Shown: piece after piece, positions 7,064-15,359 of the stretch | How the letters are laid out: every line of letters starts with the position of its first letter | Numbering within the stretch: position 1 is the stretch's first letter | Assembly: GCA_023443455.1 (NCBI GenBank) | Contig: JAEZUE010000103.1 | Span: forward strand, 92,970-156,969 | DNA from: Verrucomicrobiota bacterium | Lineage (GTDB): Bacteria; Verrucomicrobiota; Verrucomicrobiia; Opitutales; Opitutaceae | DNA length: 64,000 nucleotides | Direction: 5' to 3' | Translations under genes and position numbers: made by a program | The notes under the pieces: model-generated | Told to the model about the DNA's origin: nothing | What the model saw: the letters and a program-made list of their open reading frames with translations, nothing else | Databases searched by the model: none

Positions 7064-9931
7064 TCAACGTGCGGTCCGGCGCAGCAGCACGGCAAGCCCG
7101 AGGGCGACCAGGAAGCCGCCACCGAATGCGCCACCACCGCCCGAGCCGCCACCGGTGCTGCCGCCGGTCGAACCACCGCCGGTGCTGCCGCCGCCCGTCG
7201 TGCCGGTGCCGAGCGTGACGACCACCGGTGCACTGACCACGAGTTCACCGGACGAGAGCGTCGCTTCGACCGTGTACGTGCCGGCCTCGGCCGAAGCCAT
7301 GGTCGCCGCATAGGTCGACGAGGTCGCACCCGCGAGCGGAACACCACCACGGCGCCATTGGTGCGCGGTCGCGGTGCCGCCGGAGACGGAGGCCCTCAGG
7401 GAGAGCGCCGCCCCGGCATTGACGGCCGCGGCGGGTCCGGCGATCGAAGCCGTCGGAACGGTCGTATCGGAGTATGCGACACCGGAGAGGTTGCCCGCGC
7501 CGGTGTTCACCGCGGCTTTGACCTCGGCCGCGGTGCGCAGGCCATAGCCGTAGGGCGGGATGAACACCTTGTCCGCGCCGCCAGCGGGCGCGGCCCCGGT
7601 GCAGGCGTCGTACTCGGCGCCGATGGTCAGAACAAGACCGGCGGCACGGGCCGCATCGCTTTGTCTCGTCACGAGCGGGTCGCGCATGCCGGTGAAGACG
7701 TTGCGCTCGTTGAGCAGCTGGGTCTGGTTGTCCGCCACCACCCCGCCGGTGTTGCCGGTGGCGGCGAGAACGTTGTTGTAGAAATGCAGATACGCATGCT
7801 CCGCGAGCGGCATGTCGCGGTCGACCGGGCCGTGCCAGCGGTTGTGGTGCATCGTCACCTGCAGGGCCTTCGTCTCCGAGCCGGCCTTGCCGATGAGCAC
7901 GCTGCGGCGGTTGGCCGCGCCGGCCGAGGCGAAGGTGAACTCGCACCACGACACGGTCACCTGGTCGGCACCGTTGGTGATCGAGAGCTGATGCCCGGCG
8001 CTGTCGAGGAAGGTGCAACGGGTCACGAGAACCTTGTTGCCCCCGGCGACGACGAGCGCATCGCCCGCCGGACTGGAGAGATTGAGTCCCCGCACCACGA
8101 CATTGCTGACACCCGAACCGATCCGGAGCGTGCCGAGCAGAGTCGCGTCGGCATCGGCCCCTTGGATGGTCTTCTGACTGGCGACATCCACCGTGCCGAT
8201 GTCGAGCGAGCCGGCGACGGTGATCACCTTCGCCTCAGCGGAGGCGACCGCCGCCTTGAACGCCGCCACGGTGGTCACCGTGAAATGGGCGCTCGTCGCC
8301 GTGCCACCACCGGTGGCGGAGGCGCCGAAGCCGTCCGCCTTGACAGTGGCGACCTGCGCCGGACCGACATTCACGAACACCGCCGGACTGGTCGTGGCGC
8401 CATGGGAATTGGACGCGACAACGCGGTAGTGGCCGGTGTGCGCATAGGCGGCCTGCGCGACCGCATAGGTCGCCGCGTTGGCGCCGGCGATCGCCGCGAA
8501 GTTGCTGCCGTCGGTGCTGAACTGCCACTGGTAGGTCGTCGGATCGGCCGAGCCGAGGGTCGTGGCCGCGGCGGTGAGCGACAGGGCCGAGCCCAGCGTG
8601 ACGGACGCCGCCGAAGGCTGCGTGGTGAAGGCGGGCTGCTTGCCCGCCACGAGGGTGACCGCAACCGGCACACTGTGGCCGATCCCGTCACCAACTTTCA
8701 CCGTCACCGTGTAGCTGGCGTTGGCGTTGAAATCGAGCTTCGACACATCCGCGAGGCGCAGCGCACCGGTGGTCGCGTCGATCGCCACGGCCGGGGCGCC
8801 GGTGCCGCCGGTGACCGACCAGTCCTGGAGGGTGGCGCCGGCATCGGCATCGGTCGCCTGCACCATGCCGAGCAGCGTCTGGTTGGTCGCGCCGGAGGCG
8901 ACGGTGAAGCTCTGCCCGGCCGCGAGCACGGGAAGGTTGTTCGGCACGTATTGTTTCAACCAGGTCATCGCGGGCTTCTCGGTGCCGTCGGCCTCGACCA
9001 GCGTGGCGCCGGTGCTGTCGCGCCACATGCCGGGGCGGTAGCCCCAGAGGGTGATGCCGACGACGGAGGGGTGCTCCCAGAAGAGCGGGAAGATGCGCTG
9101 GTAGTCGGCGAGCTGCGGCTTGGCCGTGGTGTCGTCGATGTCCATCTCCGTGATCATGATCGGCAGATTCGTCGCCGCGAGGGTGGCGAGGTTGGCCGAG
9201 AGCGTCTGGGTCGTCTGGTCCTTGGTCTCGAAGGAGTGCGCCTGCACGGCAACGACGTCCACGAGGTTCTCGGCCTTGAGCAGATTGACGATCTGCACGT
9301 AGCGGCCCATGGCATTGGCGTCGCCAAGCACCCCATACTCGTTGAGCACGAGCTTCTTCCCCGGGAAGTACTGGCGGGCGAGGCGGAAGGACTCGAGGAT
9401 CCAGTCCCAGCCGGAGGTGCCGGCGCCGCCGAGGGCGTCGGCATAGTTCGCGGCCTTGTTGGTGGAGAAGGCGATGGTCTCGCCGTTGGGCGGGGCGTGC
9501 AGGGGCTCGTTGACCACCTCGATGTAGTCGAGGTCCGGATAACGCGCGGCGACGGCGGCGTACCACTCCTTGATCTCCGCGAGCTTCTCGGCGGTGGAGA
9601 GCGAGTCGATCCACGCGGGCTGCTGGCTGCCCCAGACCAGGATGTGGAAGCGGAACTTGAAGCCGTTGGAGCGGGCGAAGTTGTAGGCCGTGTCGAGCTC
9701 GGTCCAGTTCATGGTGTCGCGAGTGGCCTCGACGCTGCCCCATTTGCCGGCGTTCTCCGGCGTGACCTGGTTGAAGTAGGTGGCGAAGCCGGTCGCCTGG
9801 GGCGTGCTGTAGGCACAACCGAGAAACTTGGTCTTGCCCGCGGCCAGCGGGGTGGCGGCGGCGCGCTGGCCGAGCAGGCCGGCCGCGGCGAGAAGCGTGA
9901 GCAGCAACAGGGGACGTTTGGGGGATTTCAT
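7064..9931 (-). CDS. Secreted multidomain GH10 endo-xylanase with pectate-lyase-like (PL1) domain and Gly-rich C-terminal anchor
   Basis: 955 residues. A signal peptide (about 1-26) precedes a GH10 barrel (about 30-330): VTPENAGKW, HILVWGSQQP, acid/base Glu142 in VVNEPLH and nucleophile Glu262 in ITEMDID. Then come a cadherin-like module (about 335-430) and an Ig-like module (about 435-522). Residues about 530-760 resemble pectate lyase family 1: GFGASATGGG start, repeated beta-helix turns, VTMHHNRW and a following VDRDMP. A second Ig-like module (about 825-907), a (GGGST)-rich linker and a tail GGGGAFGGG-helix-RR end the protein. It should cut xylan outside the cell, with the PL1-like part possibly acting on pectin; catalytic competence of that part is not certain. 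Confidence 0.9.
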   Translation of the reverse strand: MKSPKRPLLLLTLLAAAGLLGQRAAATPLAAGKTKFLGCAYSTPQATGFATYFNQVTPENAGKWGSVEATRDTMNWTELDTAYNFARSNGFKFRFHILVWGSQQPAWIDSLSTAEKLAEIKEWYAAVAARYPDLDYIEVVNEPLHAPPNGETIAFSTNKAANYADALGGAGTSGWDWILESFRLARQYFPGKKLVLNEYGVLGDANAMGRYVQIVNLLKAENLVDVVAVQAHSFETKDQTTQTLSANLATLAATNLPIMITEMDIDDTTAKPQLADYQRIFPLFWEHPSVVGITLWGYRPGMWRDSTGATLVEADGTEKPAMTWLKQYVPNNLPVLAAGQSFTVASGATNQTLLGMVQATDADAGATLQDWSVTGGTGAPAVAIDATTGALRLADVSKLDFNANASYTVTVKVGDGIGHSVPVAVTLVAGKQPAFTTQPSAASVTLGSALSLTAAATTLGSADPTTYQWQFSTDGSNFAAIAGANAATYAVAQAAYAHTGHYRVVASNSHGATTSPAVFVNVGPAQVATVKADGFGASATGGGTATSAHFTVTTVAAFKAAVASAEAKVITVAGSLDIGTVDVASQKTIQGADADATLLGTLRIGSGVSNVVVRGLNLSSPAGDALVVAGGNKVLVTRCTFLDSAGHQLSITNGADQVTVSWCEFTFASAGAANRRSVLIGKAGSETKALQVTMHHNRWHGPVDRDMPLAEHAYLHFYNNVLAATGNTGGVVADNQTQLLNERNVFTGMRDPLVTRQSDAARAAGLVLTIGAEYDACTGAAPAGGADKVFIPPYGYGLRTAAEVKAAVNTGAGNLSGVAYSDTTVPTASIAGPAAAVNAGAALSLRASVSGGTATAHQWRRGGVPLAGATSSTYAATMASAEAGTYTVEATLSSGELVVSAPVVVTLGTGTTGGGSTGGGSTGGSTGGGSGGGGAFGGGFLVALGLAVLLRRTAR

Positions 9932-10085
9932 GGCGGTGGGGAGTCGGGTTTGGGGGAGACGGCGGCCGGGCGGGCCGGAGTCTGTGTTCGATCATCAAGC
10001 ACAGGGGACTCGCCGGCCGTCCGGTTCGGGGAACCGGTCGCGACAAGGGCATCCAATTTCCGTCCCGCGGGTCAGTTGCCCGAAG

Positions 10086-10096
10086 ATGCTAACAAT
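10086..10096 (-). promoter_or_regulatory. Recurrent ATTGTTAGCAT motif, candidate promoter element
   Basis: On the minus strand this reads ATTGTTAGCAT, 155 bp upstream of the xylanase start. The same or nearly the same word lies upstream of the transketolase gene (52936) and exbB (23026), in the orientation of each gene. It could be part of a promoter; no start-site data exist. The rest of the 9932-10191 gap holds nothing I can name. Confidence 0.35.
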
Positions 10097-10191
10097 CGCA
10101 CAACGCCCAATTTATCGCCCAATGGCCCGAAAAACCTTTCTTGGTTTTTCCCCCGGCCCACCGTTTCATCGCGCCGCACTCTCCCTCCGGC

Positions 10192-11193
10192 ATGCTCCGC
10201 TTCGTCCTCCGCCGCCTGCTCGAATCGATCCCCGTGATGCTCATCATCGTCACGGCGACGTTCTTCATGGTCCGCTTCGTGCCGGGCGGGCCGTTCCTCG
10301 GCGAGAAGGCGCTGCCGCCGGAGGTGCTGCGCAACCTCGAGGCGCACTACGGCCTCGACCAGCCGCTCTGGCGCCAATACGTCGACTACCTCGGCAAGCT
10401 CTGCCCGACGCGCCTGATGCCGCAGCGCCTCTTCGCCGACACCGACCGCGACGGCCGTTTCGACTTCGATCTCGACGCGGCCTTCGGCATCGATTTCGGC
10501 CCGTCGCTCAAGTACGCGAACCGCTCCGTCAACGAGGTCGTCGCCGGTGCGCTGCCCTACTCGCTCGAGCTCGGCGCTTGGTCGTTGCTCGTGGCGCTCG
10601 CGCTCGGCATCCCGCTCGGCGTGTTGGCCGCGGTGCGACGCAACACCTGGCTCGACTACGTGGGCAGCGGCGTGTCGCTGCTGGGCATCTGCGTGCCCAC
10701 CTTCATCCTCGGGCCGATCCTCGTGCTCGTATTCGCGATCCACTTCCAGCGTTTCAACGCCTCGGGCTGGGAGGAGCCGCTCGACCGCGTGCTGCCCGCC
10801 TTCACGCTCGGGCTGGTCTACGCCGCCTACGTGGCGCGCCTCACCCGCGGCGGCATGCTCGAGGTGCTCGGGCAGGACTACATCCGCACCGCGCGCGCGA
10901 AGGGCGCCTCGGAGCTGCGCATCGTGCTGCGCCACGCGTTGAAGGGCGGATTGCTGCCGGTGGTGTCGTTTCTCGGGCCGGCGGCCGCCGGCATCCTCAC
11001 CGGCTCGTTCGTGATCGAGCGCATCTTCCAGATCCCCGGCCTCGGGCGGGAGTTCGTCACGTCCGCCTTCAACCGCGACTACACCTTGGTCGTCGGCACC
11101 GTCGTGCTCTACGCGGGCGCGATCGTGGTCTTCAACCTCGCCGTCGATGTCGTGCAGGTGTGGCTCAACCCCAAGCTGCGTTTCGAGGACTAG
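10192..11193 (+). CDS. Oligopeptide-type ABC transporter permease (OppB/DppB family)
   Basis: Inner-membrane permease of 333 residues, first half of an OppBC-type channel. It has an N-terminal helix (LLESIPVMLIIVTATFFMVRF), the PGGPF motif of the family, five further hydrophobic segments, and the cytoplasmic EAA-type loop EVLGQDYIRTARAKGASELRIVLRHALKGG that docks the ATPase. I use the ATG at 10192; the longer in-frame reading has no family match before it. Unusual: the periplasmic loop carries an extra stretch with D83-T-D-R-D87-G-R-F-D91, an EF-hand-like calcium loop. No binding protein or ATPase gene is adjacent. The OppC gene follows after 166 bp, a spacing filled by a paired REP. Confidence 0.93.
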   Translation: MLRFVLRRLLESIPVMLIIVTATFFMVRFVPGGPFLGEKALPPEVLRNLEAHYGLDQPLWRQYVDYLGKLCPTRLMPQRLFADTDRDGRFDFDLDAAFGIDFGPSLKYANRSVNEVVAGALPYSLELGAWSLLVALALGIPLGVLAAVRRNTWLDYVGSGVSLLGICVPTFILGPILVLVFAIHFQRFNASGWEEPLDRVLPAFTLGLVYAAYVARLTRGGMLEVLGQDYIRTARAKGASELRIVLRHALKGGLLPVVSFLGPAAAGILTGSFVIERIFQIPGLGREFVTSAFNRDYTLVVGTVVLYAGAIVVFNLAVDVVQVWLNPKLRFED

Positions 11194-11244
11194 CCCATGC
11201 CGACATTCACGCAAAACCTGATCACACCGATGGCGCGCTTGCAC

Positions 11245-11318
11245 GTAGGGGCGTCGCTTGCGACGCCCTCCGTACTGCGTGCAACCGCACAGCCAGGCGT
11301 CGCAAGCGGCGCCCCTAC
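11245..11318. repeat. REP pair (BIME-like), family A copy 1
   Basis: Two GTAG-headed hairpins face each other: 11245-11267 and 11296-11318, the second being the reverse complement of the first at 22 of 23 positions. Each half contains GGGCGTCGCTTGCGACGCC or a one-base variant. It sits between the oppB- and oppC-like genes. A second copy is at 41174. Confidence 0.85.
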
Positions 11319-11359
11319 GAGTCGGCAATCCCCTCGCACCAATTGCTGAGCAATTCGCG

Positions 11360-12304
11360 ATGCTTCGCCTTTCGCCCTCACCCGACCGCCTCCCCTCGCC
11401 CGCGCCGCTCGACGCCGCGGAGAGCGGCAGCTCGCTCGGGCGCGATGCCTGGCGAAGGCTAAGGAAGAACCGTGTCGCCGTGTTTTCGGGACTGTTTCTC
11501 GTGCTGCTCGCGCTGGCCTGCGCGGTGTTGCCGGCCGTGCTCGGGTTGTCCTACTCGGATCAGGATCTGCTCAACGCCTACGCCGCACCCGGCCCGGGCC
11601 ACTGGCTCGGCACGGATCGGCTCGGGCACGACATGCTCGCGCGCGTGCTCTTCGGCTGCCGGATTTCGCTCGCCGTCGGGTTGGCGGCCACGGCCGTTTC
11701 CCTGACCATCGGGGTCATCTGGGGCTCGGTCGCCGGCTACGCGGGCGGCAAGGTCGACACCGTGATGATGCGCATCGTCGACATCGTCTACGCGTTGCCG
11801 TTCACCGTCTTCGTGATCCTGCTGATGGTGTTCAGCGACGCCTTGGCCAAGCGCCTGCAACTCGGTCCGCTCTGGAACATCCTCGTGCTGTTCTGCGCGA
11901 TCGGCGCGGTCGAGTGGCTGACGATGGCGCGCATCGTGCGCGGCCAGATGCTGTCGCTGAAGCGCATGGAGTTTGTGGAGGCGGCGCGCACGCTCGGGCT
12001 CGGCCATGCGCGGATCATCTTCAGGCACCTGCTGCCGAACCTGCTCGGGCCGGTGATCGTGTACACGACACTCACGATCCCCGGAGTGATGTTGCTCGAG
12101 GCGTTCCTGAGTTTCCTCGGGCTCGGCGTGCAGGCGCCGATGAGTTCGCTCGGCACTTTGATCTACGACGGGCAACTCGAGATGGAGACTCACCTGTGGC
12201 TGCTGCTCGGGCCAGGCCTGGTGTTCTCGCTCACGTTGTTGGCCCTCAATTTCCTGGGAGACGGCTTGCGCGACGCCTTGGATGTGAAAGCCTCCGCCGA
12301 CTAG
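11360..12304 (+). CDS. Oligopeptide-type ABC transporter permease (OppC/DppC family)
   Basis: Second channel subunit, 314 residues. The cytoplasmic N-terminus ends in SLGRDAWRRLRKNRVAVFSG, typical of OppC, and is followed by six hydrophobic segments. The segment HWLGTDRLGHDMLARVLFGCRISLAVGLAA is the family hallmark, and the EAA-type loop is EFVEAARTLGLGHARIIFRHLLPN. The start at 11360 is chosen because OppC proteins begin shortly before this RKNR region, while the upstream in-frame part runs through the REP repeat. It pairs with the OppB-like gene before it. The MsbA-like gene begins 10 bp after its stop, so these may be read as one transcript. Confidence 0.92.
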   Translation: MLRLSPSPDRLPSPAPLDAAESGSSLGRDAWRRLRKNRVAVFSGLFLVLLALACAVLPAVLGLSYSDQDLLNAYAAPGPGHWLGTDRLGHDMLARVLFGCRISLAVGLAATAVSLTIGVIWGSVAGYAGGKVDTVMMRIVDIVYALPFTVFVILLMVFSDALAKRLQLGPLWNILVLFCAIGAVEWLTMARIVRGQMLSLKRMEFVEAARTLGLGHARIIFRHLLPNLLGPVIVYTTLTIPGVMLLEAFLSFLGLGVQAPMSSLGTLIYDGQLEMETHLWLLLGPGLVFSLTLLALNFLGDGLRDALDVKASAD

Positions 12305-12314
12305 CCGCCCACCG

Positions 12315-14069
12315 ATGTTCTTCCGCTTCCGCCCCTACTATCGATACCTGCGCCCGGTGCGGGGAAAATTCATCGCCGGCATTCTGTTCGGCGTGATCAG
12401 CGGCGGCGCGAGCGGCGGTGGTGTGCCGGTGATCATCGACAAGGCGCTCAAACCGCTCTTCGAGGCCACCGGCGCCGCCCGCCAGAGCGTGTGGGAGATC
12501 GCACTGGTTTTGGCGCTCATCCCGTTGCTCATCGGGATCCGCTGCGCCGGACAGGCACTGAACACCTACCTCATCACCTACTCCGGCACCGTGGTGCTGG
12601 AAGGGCTGCGGTTGGACCTCTTCAAGAAGTTCCAACGCCTGCATTTGGCCTTCTTCCAACGTGCCCGTAGTGGCGACCTGCTCGCCCGCGGCATCTCCGA
12701 CACGCAGCAGGTCCAGCTCACGCTCACCACTTCGGCCAACGATCTGGTCGTGCTCCCGGTCACGTTCCTGAGTGCGTTGGGTTATATCGTCTGGGCCGCC
12801 TTCAACCGCCCGGGCGCGGCGATCTTCCTGCTCGGCCTCGCGGTGATTCCGGTGTGCGTGCTGCCGTTGAAAATCATCGGCAAGAATCTCTACCGGCGCG
12901 CCAAGCAGGCTTTCAATGCCGGCGGCGACGTCTCCGAACAGCTCCGCGAGAATCTCTCCGCCACGCGCGAGGTGCGCGCCTTCGGCCTGCAGGAACACGA
13001 GATCGGCCGCTTCCACGCCGGCATCCACAAGCTCTTCGGCCTCCAGATGAAGGTGACGAAGTACACGGCGATCCTGTCTCCGTTGATTGAATTCATCGCG
13101 GTGTTCGGCATCGCCGGTTCCCTGCTGCTCTCCTACCGCGCGCAGACCCCGTTCAACACCGTGCTGGCCATGGTCACGGCGCTCTACATGGCCTACGACC
13201 CGCTGCGCAAAATGGGCAAGCTGCAGGGCGAGTTCACCCGCGGTGCCGCCGCGCTCGACCGCATCGAGCAGGTCATGAACGAGCCCGAACCCATCGCCGA
13301 CCCCGCCACGCCGAAAACCCTCGGCCGCGCGCGCGGCGAGATTGAGTTCCGCAACGTCGCTTTCTCCTACGGCTCCGGCACCGAGGAGAGCGTGCTCCGC
13401 GACATCTCCGTCACCATCCCGGCCGGCACGACCGTCGCCCTCGTCGGCCCCAGCGGCGCCGGCAAGAGCACCTTCGCCAACCTCGTGCCGCGCTTCTACG
13501 ACGTGACCTCGGGCGCCGTGCTCGTCGACGGCATCGACCTCCGCGAACTCCGCCAGGCCGAGCTGCGGGCGAACATCGCGGTCGTCAGCCAGGACTCGTT
13601 TCTCTTCAACGACACCATCTACAACAACCTCCTGCTCGGCCGCCCCGGCGCCACCCGCGAGGAAGTCGAGCAGGCGGCGCGCGACGCCTACGCCCACGAC
13701 TTCATCGTCACCTCGTTGCCACAGGGCTACGACACCCTCGTCGGCGAACGCGGCGCCTCGCTCTCCGGCGGCCAACGCCAACGCATCGCCCTCGCCCGCG
13801 CCTTTCTGCGCCACGCCCCGATCCTCATCCTCGACGAAGCCACCTCCGCCCTCGACAGCGAGAGCGAGGCCGCGATCCAGAAAGCCCTGCAGAAGCTCGT
13901 CGTCGGCCGCACCGTGCTGATGATCGCCCACCGCTTCAGCACCCTGCGCGACGCCAACCTCGTGCTCGTCTTCGACCGCGGCCAGATCGTCGCCCGCGGC
14001 CCGCACGCCGAAGTCTACCGCACCAACCCGCTCTACCGCGGCCTCTACGACCAGCAGCAGATCGGCTGA
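12315..14069 (+). CDS. ABC exporter, fused membrane and ATPase domains (MsbA-like)
   Basis: 584-residue half-transporter. Residues about 1-300 form a six-helix exporter domain; about 335-580 form the nucleotide-binding domain with Walker A GPSGAGKST, Q-loop VVSQDSFLFND, signature LSGGQRQR, Walker B ILILDEATSALD and the switch His in MIAHRFS. The length and order match MsbA and related lipid or drug exporters; MsbA flips lipid A-core across the inner membrane. Substrate is not decided by sequence. The gene starts 10 bp after the OppC-like gene and is followed 11 bp later by a DciA-like gene, which suggests cotranscription rather than shared function. Confidence 0.9.
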   Translation: MFFRFRPYYRYLRPVRGKFIAGILFGVISGGASGGGVPVIIDKALKPLFEATGAARQSVWEIALVLALIPLLIGIRCAGQALNTYLITYSGTVVLEGLRLDLFKKFQRLHLAFFQRARSGDLLARGISDTQQVQLTLTTSANDLVVLPVTFLSALGYIVWAAFNRPGAAIFLLGLAVIPVCVLPLKIIGKNLYRRAKQAFNAGGDVSEQLRENLSATREVRAFGLQEHEIGRFHAGIHKLFGLQMKVTKYTAILSPLIEFIAVFGIAGSLLLSYRAQTPFNTVLAMVTALYMAYDPLRKMGKLQGEFTRGAAALDRIEQVMNEPEPIADPATPKTLGRARGEIEFRNVAFSYGSGTEESVLRDISVTIPAGTTVALVGPSGAGKSTFANLVPRFYDVTSGAVLVDGIDLRELRQAELRANIAVVSQDSFLFNDTIYNNLLLGRPGATREEVEQAARDAYAHDFIVTSLPQGYDTLVGERGASLSGGQRQRIALARAFLRHAPILILDEATSALDSESEAAIQKALQKLVVGRTVLMIAHRFSTLRDANLVLVFDRGQIVARGPHAEVYRTNPLYRGLYDQQQIG

Positions 14070-14080
14070 CCCGAGTCCCC

Positions 14081-14461
14081 ATGCCCGAAGCCCACGAGTT
14101 CTCCCGCGACATCGAGAACCTGATCGCTTCATTGCGAGGGTTGCCCACCGACGACTCGCGGTCGAAGCGCCGCAAGGAACAGCCCATCGGCCTGTCGATC
14201 GACAAGATCCTCCGCCAATACCACATCGGCGAAGAGGCTCCCGACCACACCATCCGGCAGCACTGGGCCGACGTCGTCGGCTCCGCCAACGCCGCCTACA
14301 GCCACCCGGTCAAGATCGACAAGAAAGGCAAACTGCTCGTGCTCGTCTCCCACGCCGTCGTGCGCGACGAACTCCGCCTGCTCGAGACGATCATGCTCCA
14401 GCGCATCCGCCGCCTGCACGGCTGCGAAAACGTCACCGGCCTCACGCTGCGCGCCGGCTGA
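14081..14461 (+). CDS. dciA: DciA-like (DUF721) protein
   Basis: 126 residues. The C-terminal two thirds (IRQHWADVVGSANAAYSHPVKIDKKGKLLVLVSHAVVRDELRLLETIMLQRIRRLHG) has the DUF721 layout: a Trp in the first helix (HWADVVG), a strand pair with KGKLLVLVSH and a final helix. DciA is the ancestral loader that brings the replicative helicase DnaB to DNA in bacteria without DnaC. The N-terminal part is charged and probably flexible. It is the last gene of the run that includes the MsbA-like exporter; a MITE-like element starts 10 bp beyond the stop. Confidence 0.8.
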   Translation: MPEAHEFSRDIENLIASLRGLPTDDSRSKRRKEQPIGLSIDKILRQYHIGEEAPDHTIRQHWADVVGSANAAYSHPVKIDKKGKLLVLVSHAVVRDELRLLETIMLQRIRRLHGCENVTGLTLRAG

Positions 14462-14470
14462 GGCGTGATG

Positions 14471-14599
14471 ATGCTGTCGAGAGGCGAGCGTCGAGGGACT
14501 AGCGTCAAACCGTCGGTGGCGAGCTTTCATCACGATTGCTTCGCTCGATCTCCTCCGGGATCGGCCCCTCGACGCTCGTCCATCGTCACTCGACCGCAT
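14471..14599. mobile_element. MITE-like palindromic element (family F, copy 1)
   Basis: 129-bp element with imperfect terminal inverted repeats: the left end begins ATGCTGTCGAG and the right end closes CTCGACCGCAT, each followed inward by a GCGTCGAGGG or complementary block. The interior is conserved. Copy 2 at 19792 lies in the opposite orientation and matches along its whole length by eye. It has no coding capacity of its own. Downstream bases 14600-14738 hold nothing I recognise. Confidence 0.7.
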
Positions 14600-14738
14600 G
14601 CTTACGGCTGAGGCCAGCCGCGACTCGCCGCACCGCCGCGCTCCGGCGGGCCGGTCCCAAAGCGGGAAGCGACGCACCCCGAAAAAACCGCTTGCGAACT
14701 CGCAAAGCGCTCGGGATAAACGCCCCTCGCGTTAGTGA

Positions 14739-14758
14739 CTGTCCATCGGTTTGGACAG
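14739..14758 (+). promoter_or_regulatory. Hairpin in the rpsO leader
   Basis: CTGTCCA (14739-14745) pairs with TGGACAG (14752-14758) around a 6-base loop, about 125 bp before the rpsO start. Ribosomal protein S15 often represses its own translation through leader RNA structures, and these differ among phyla. A role here is a guess from position. Confidence 0.3.
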
Positions 14759-14882
14759 CCACCTCGACTGGTTCCGAAGCCCTCCCGGCCGAGGAACTAG
14801 AACGGTGCGACCGGCCTTCCACAGCGGGTTGCACGGGCCTCCCCGGAGGTTCCACTCAGTCGTGGATCAAGCAACAACCAAC

Positions 14883-15149
14883 ATGTCAGAAGTCACCACC
14901 AAGCAAGAAGTCATCACCAAGTTCCGGACCCACGAAAAGGATACCGGATCCCCCGAGGTGCAGATCGCGATCCTCTCGCAGCGCATCGCCCACCTCACGG
15001 AACACCTTCGCGACCATCGCAAGGATTTCCACAGCCGCCGCGGTCTGCTCGCGATGGCCAGCCGCCGCCGCAAGCTCCTCGACTACCTGAAGAGCGAAAG
15101 CGTCGAACGCTACACCAACGTGTTGCAGGCACTCGGCCTGCGCCGCTAA
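14883..15149 (+). CDS. rpsO: 30S ribosomal protein S15
   Basis: 88 residues, the standard S15 length. The core HEKDTGSPEVQIAILSQRIAHLTEHLRDHRKDFHSRRGLLAMASRRRKLLDYLK carries the conserved GSPEVQ and HxxDxHSRRGL motifs that contact 16S rRNA helices and promote small-subunit assembly. The ATG at 14883 gives the expected MSEVTTKQ start; the reading frame stays open further upstream but without similarity. rpsO-pnp is a widely conserved gene pair, and pnp follows here, with a hairpin-T terminator between them. Confidence 0.98.
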   Translation: MSEVTTKQEVITKFRTHEKDTGSPEVQIAILSQRIAHLTEHLRDHRKDFHSRRGLLAMASRRRKLLDYLKSESVERYTNVLQALGLRR

Positions 15150-15164
15150 AAGAACCTTTGACCC

Positions 15165-15206
15165 GTCGGCGGCGAATCCCGGAAAGATCGCCGCCGACGC
15201 CTTTTC
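15165..15206 (+). terminator. Rho-independent terminator after rpsO
   Basis: Arms GTCGGCGGCGA (15165-15175) and TCGCCGCCGAC (15188-15198) are perfectly complementary across a 12-base loop, followed by GCCTTTTC. It lies 16 bp after the rpsO stop and may let only part of the transcription pass into pnp. Confidence 0.75.
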
Positions 15207-15229
15207 AGGGACCGAACCAAGACTGGGAC

Positions 15230-15286
15230 ATTTCCGCCCGCCTTTCGCCCACAGCGCCAACCCCGCGCCGGAGGGCGGACGGAAAT
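15230..15286 (+). promoter_or_regulatory. Long hairpin in the pnp leader
   Basis: Bases 15230-15242 and 15274-15286 pair at 12 of 13 positions, closing a 31-base loop, 74 bp before the pnp start. In E. coli a long leader stem is cut by RNase III and is the site of pnp autoregulation, so this stem is a good candidate for the same control. The word CTCTCAGG just after it recalls glycine riboswitches, but the rest of that aptamer is absent. Confidence 0.5.
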
Positions 15287-15359
15287 CTCTCAGGTTCTGG
15301 TCCGGCAGGTCCGAGCCCCCGGAAGCTCGCAAACCCAGAATTTCCGAACCATCCGAACC

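Noticed and set aside
15245..15310. Glycine riboswitch suggested by CTCTCAGG before pnp
   Set aside because: The GGAGAG arm and the paired second aptamer are missing, and pnp is not a glycine-related gene.
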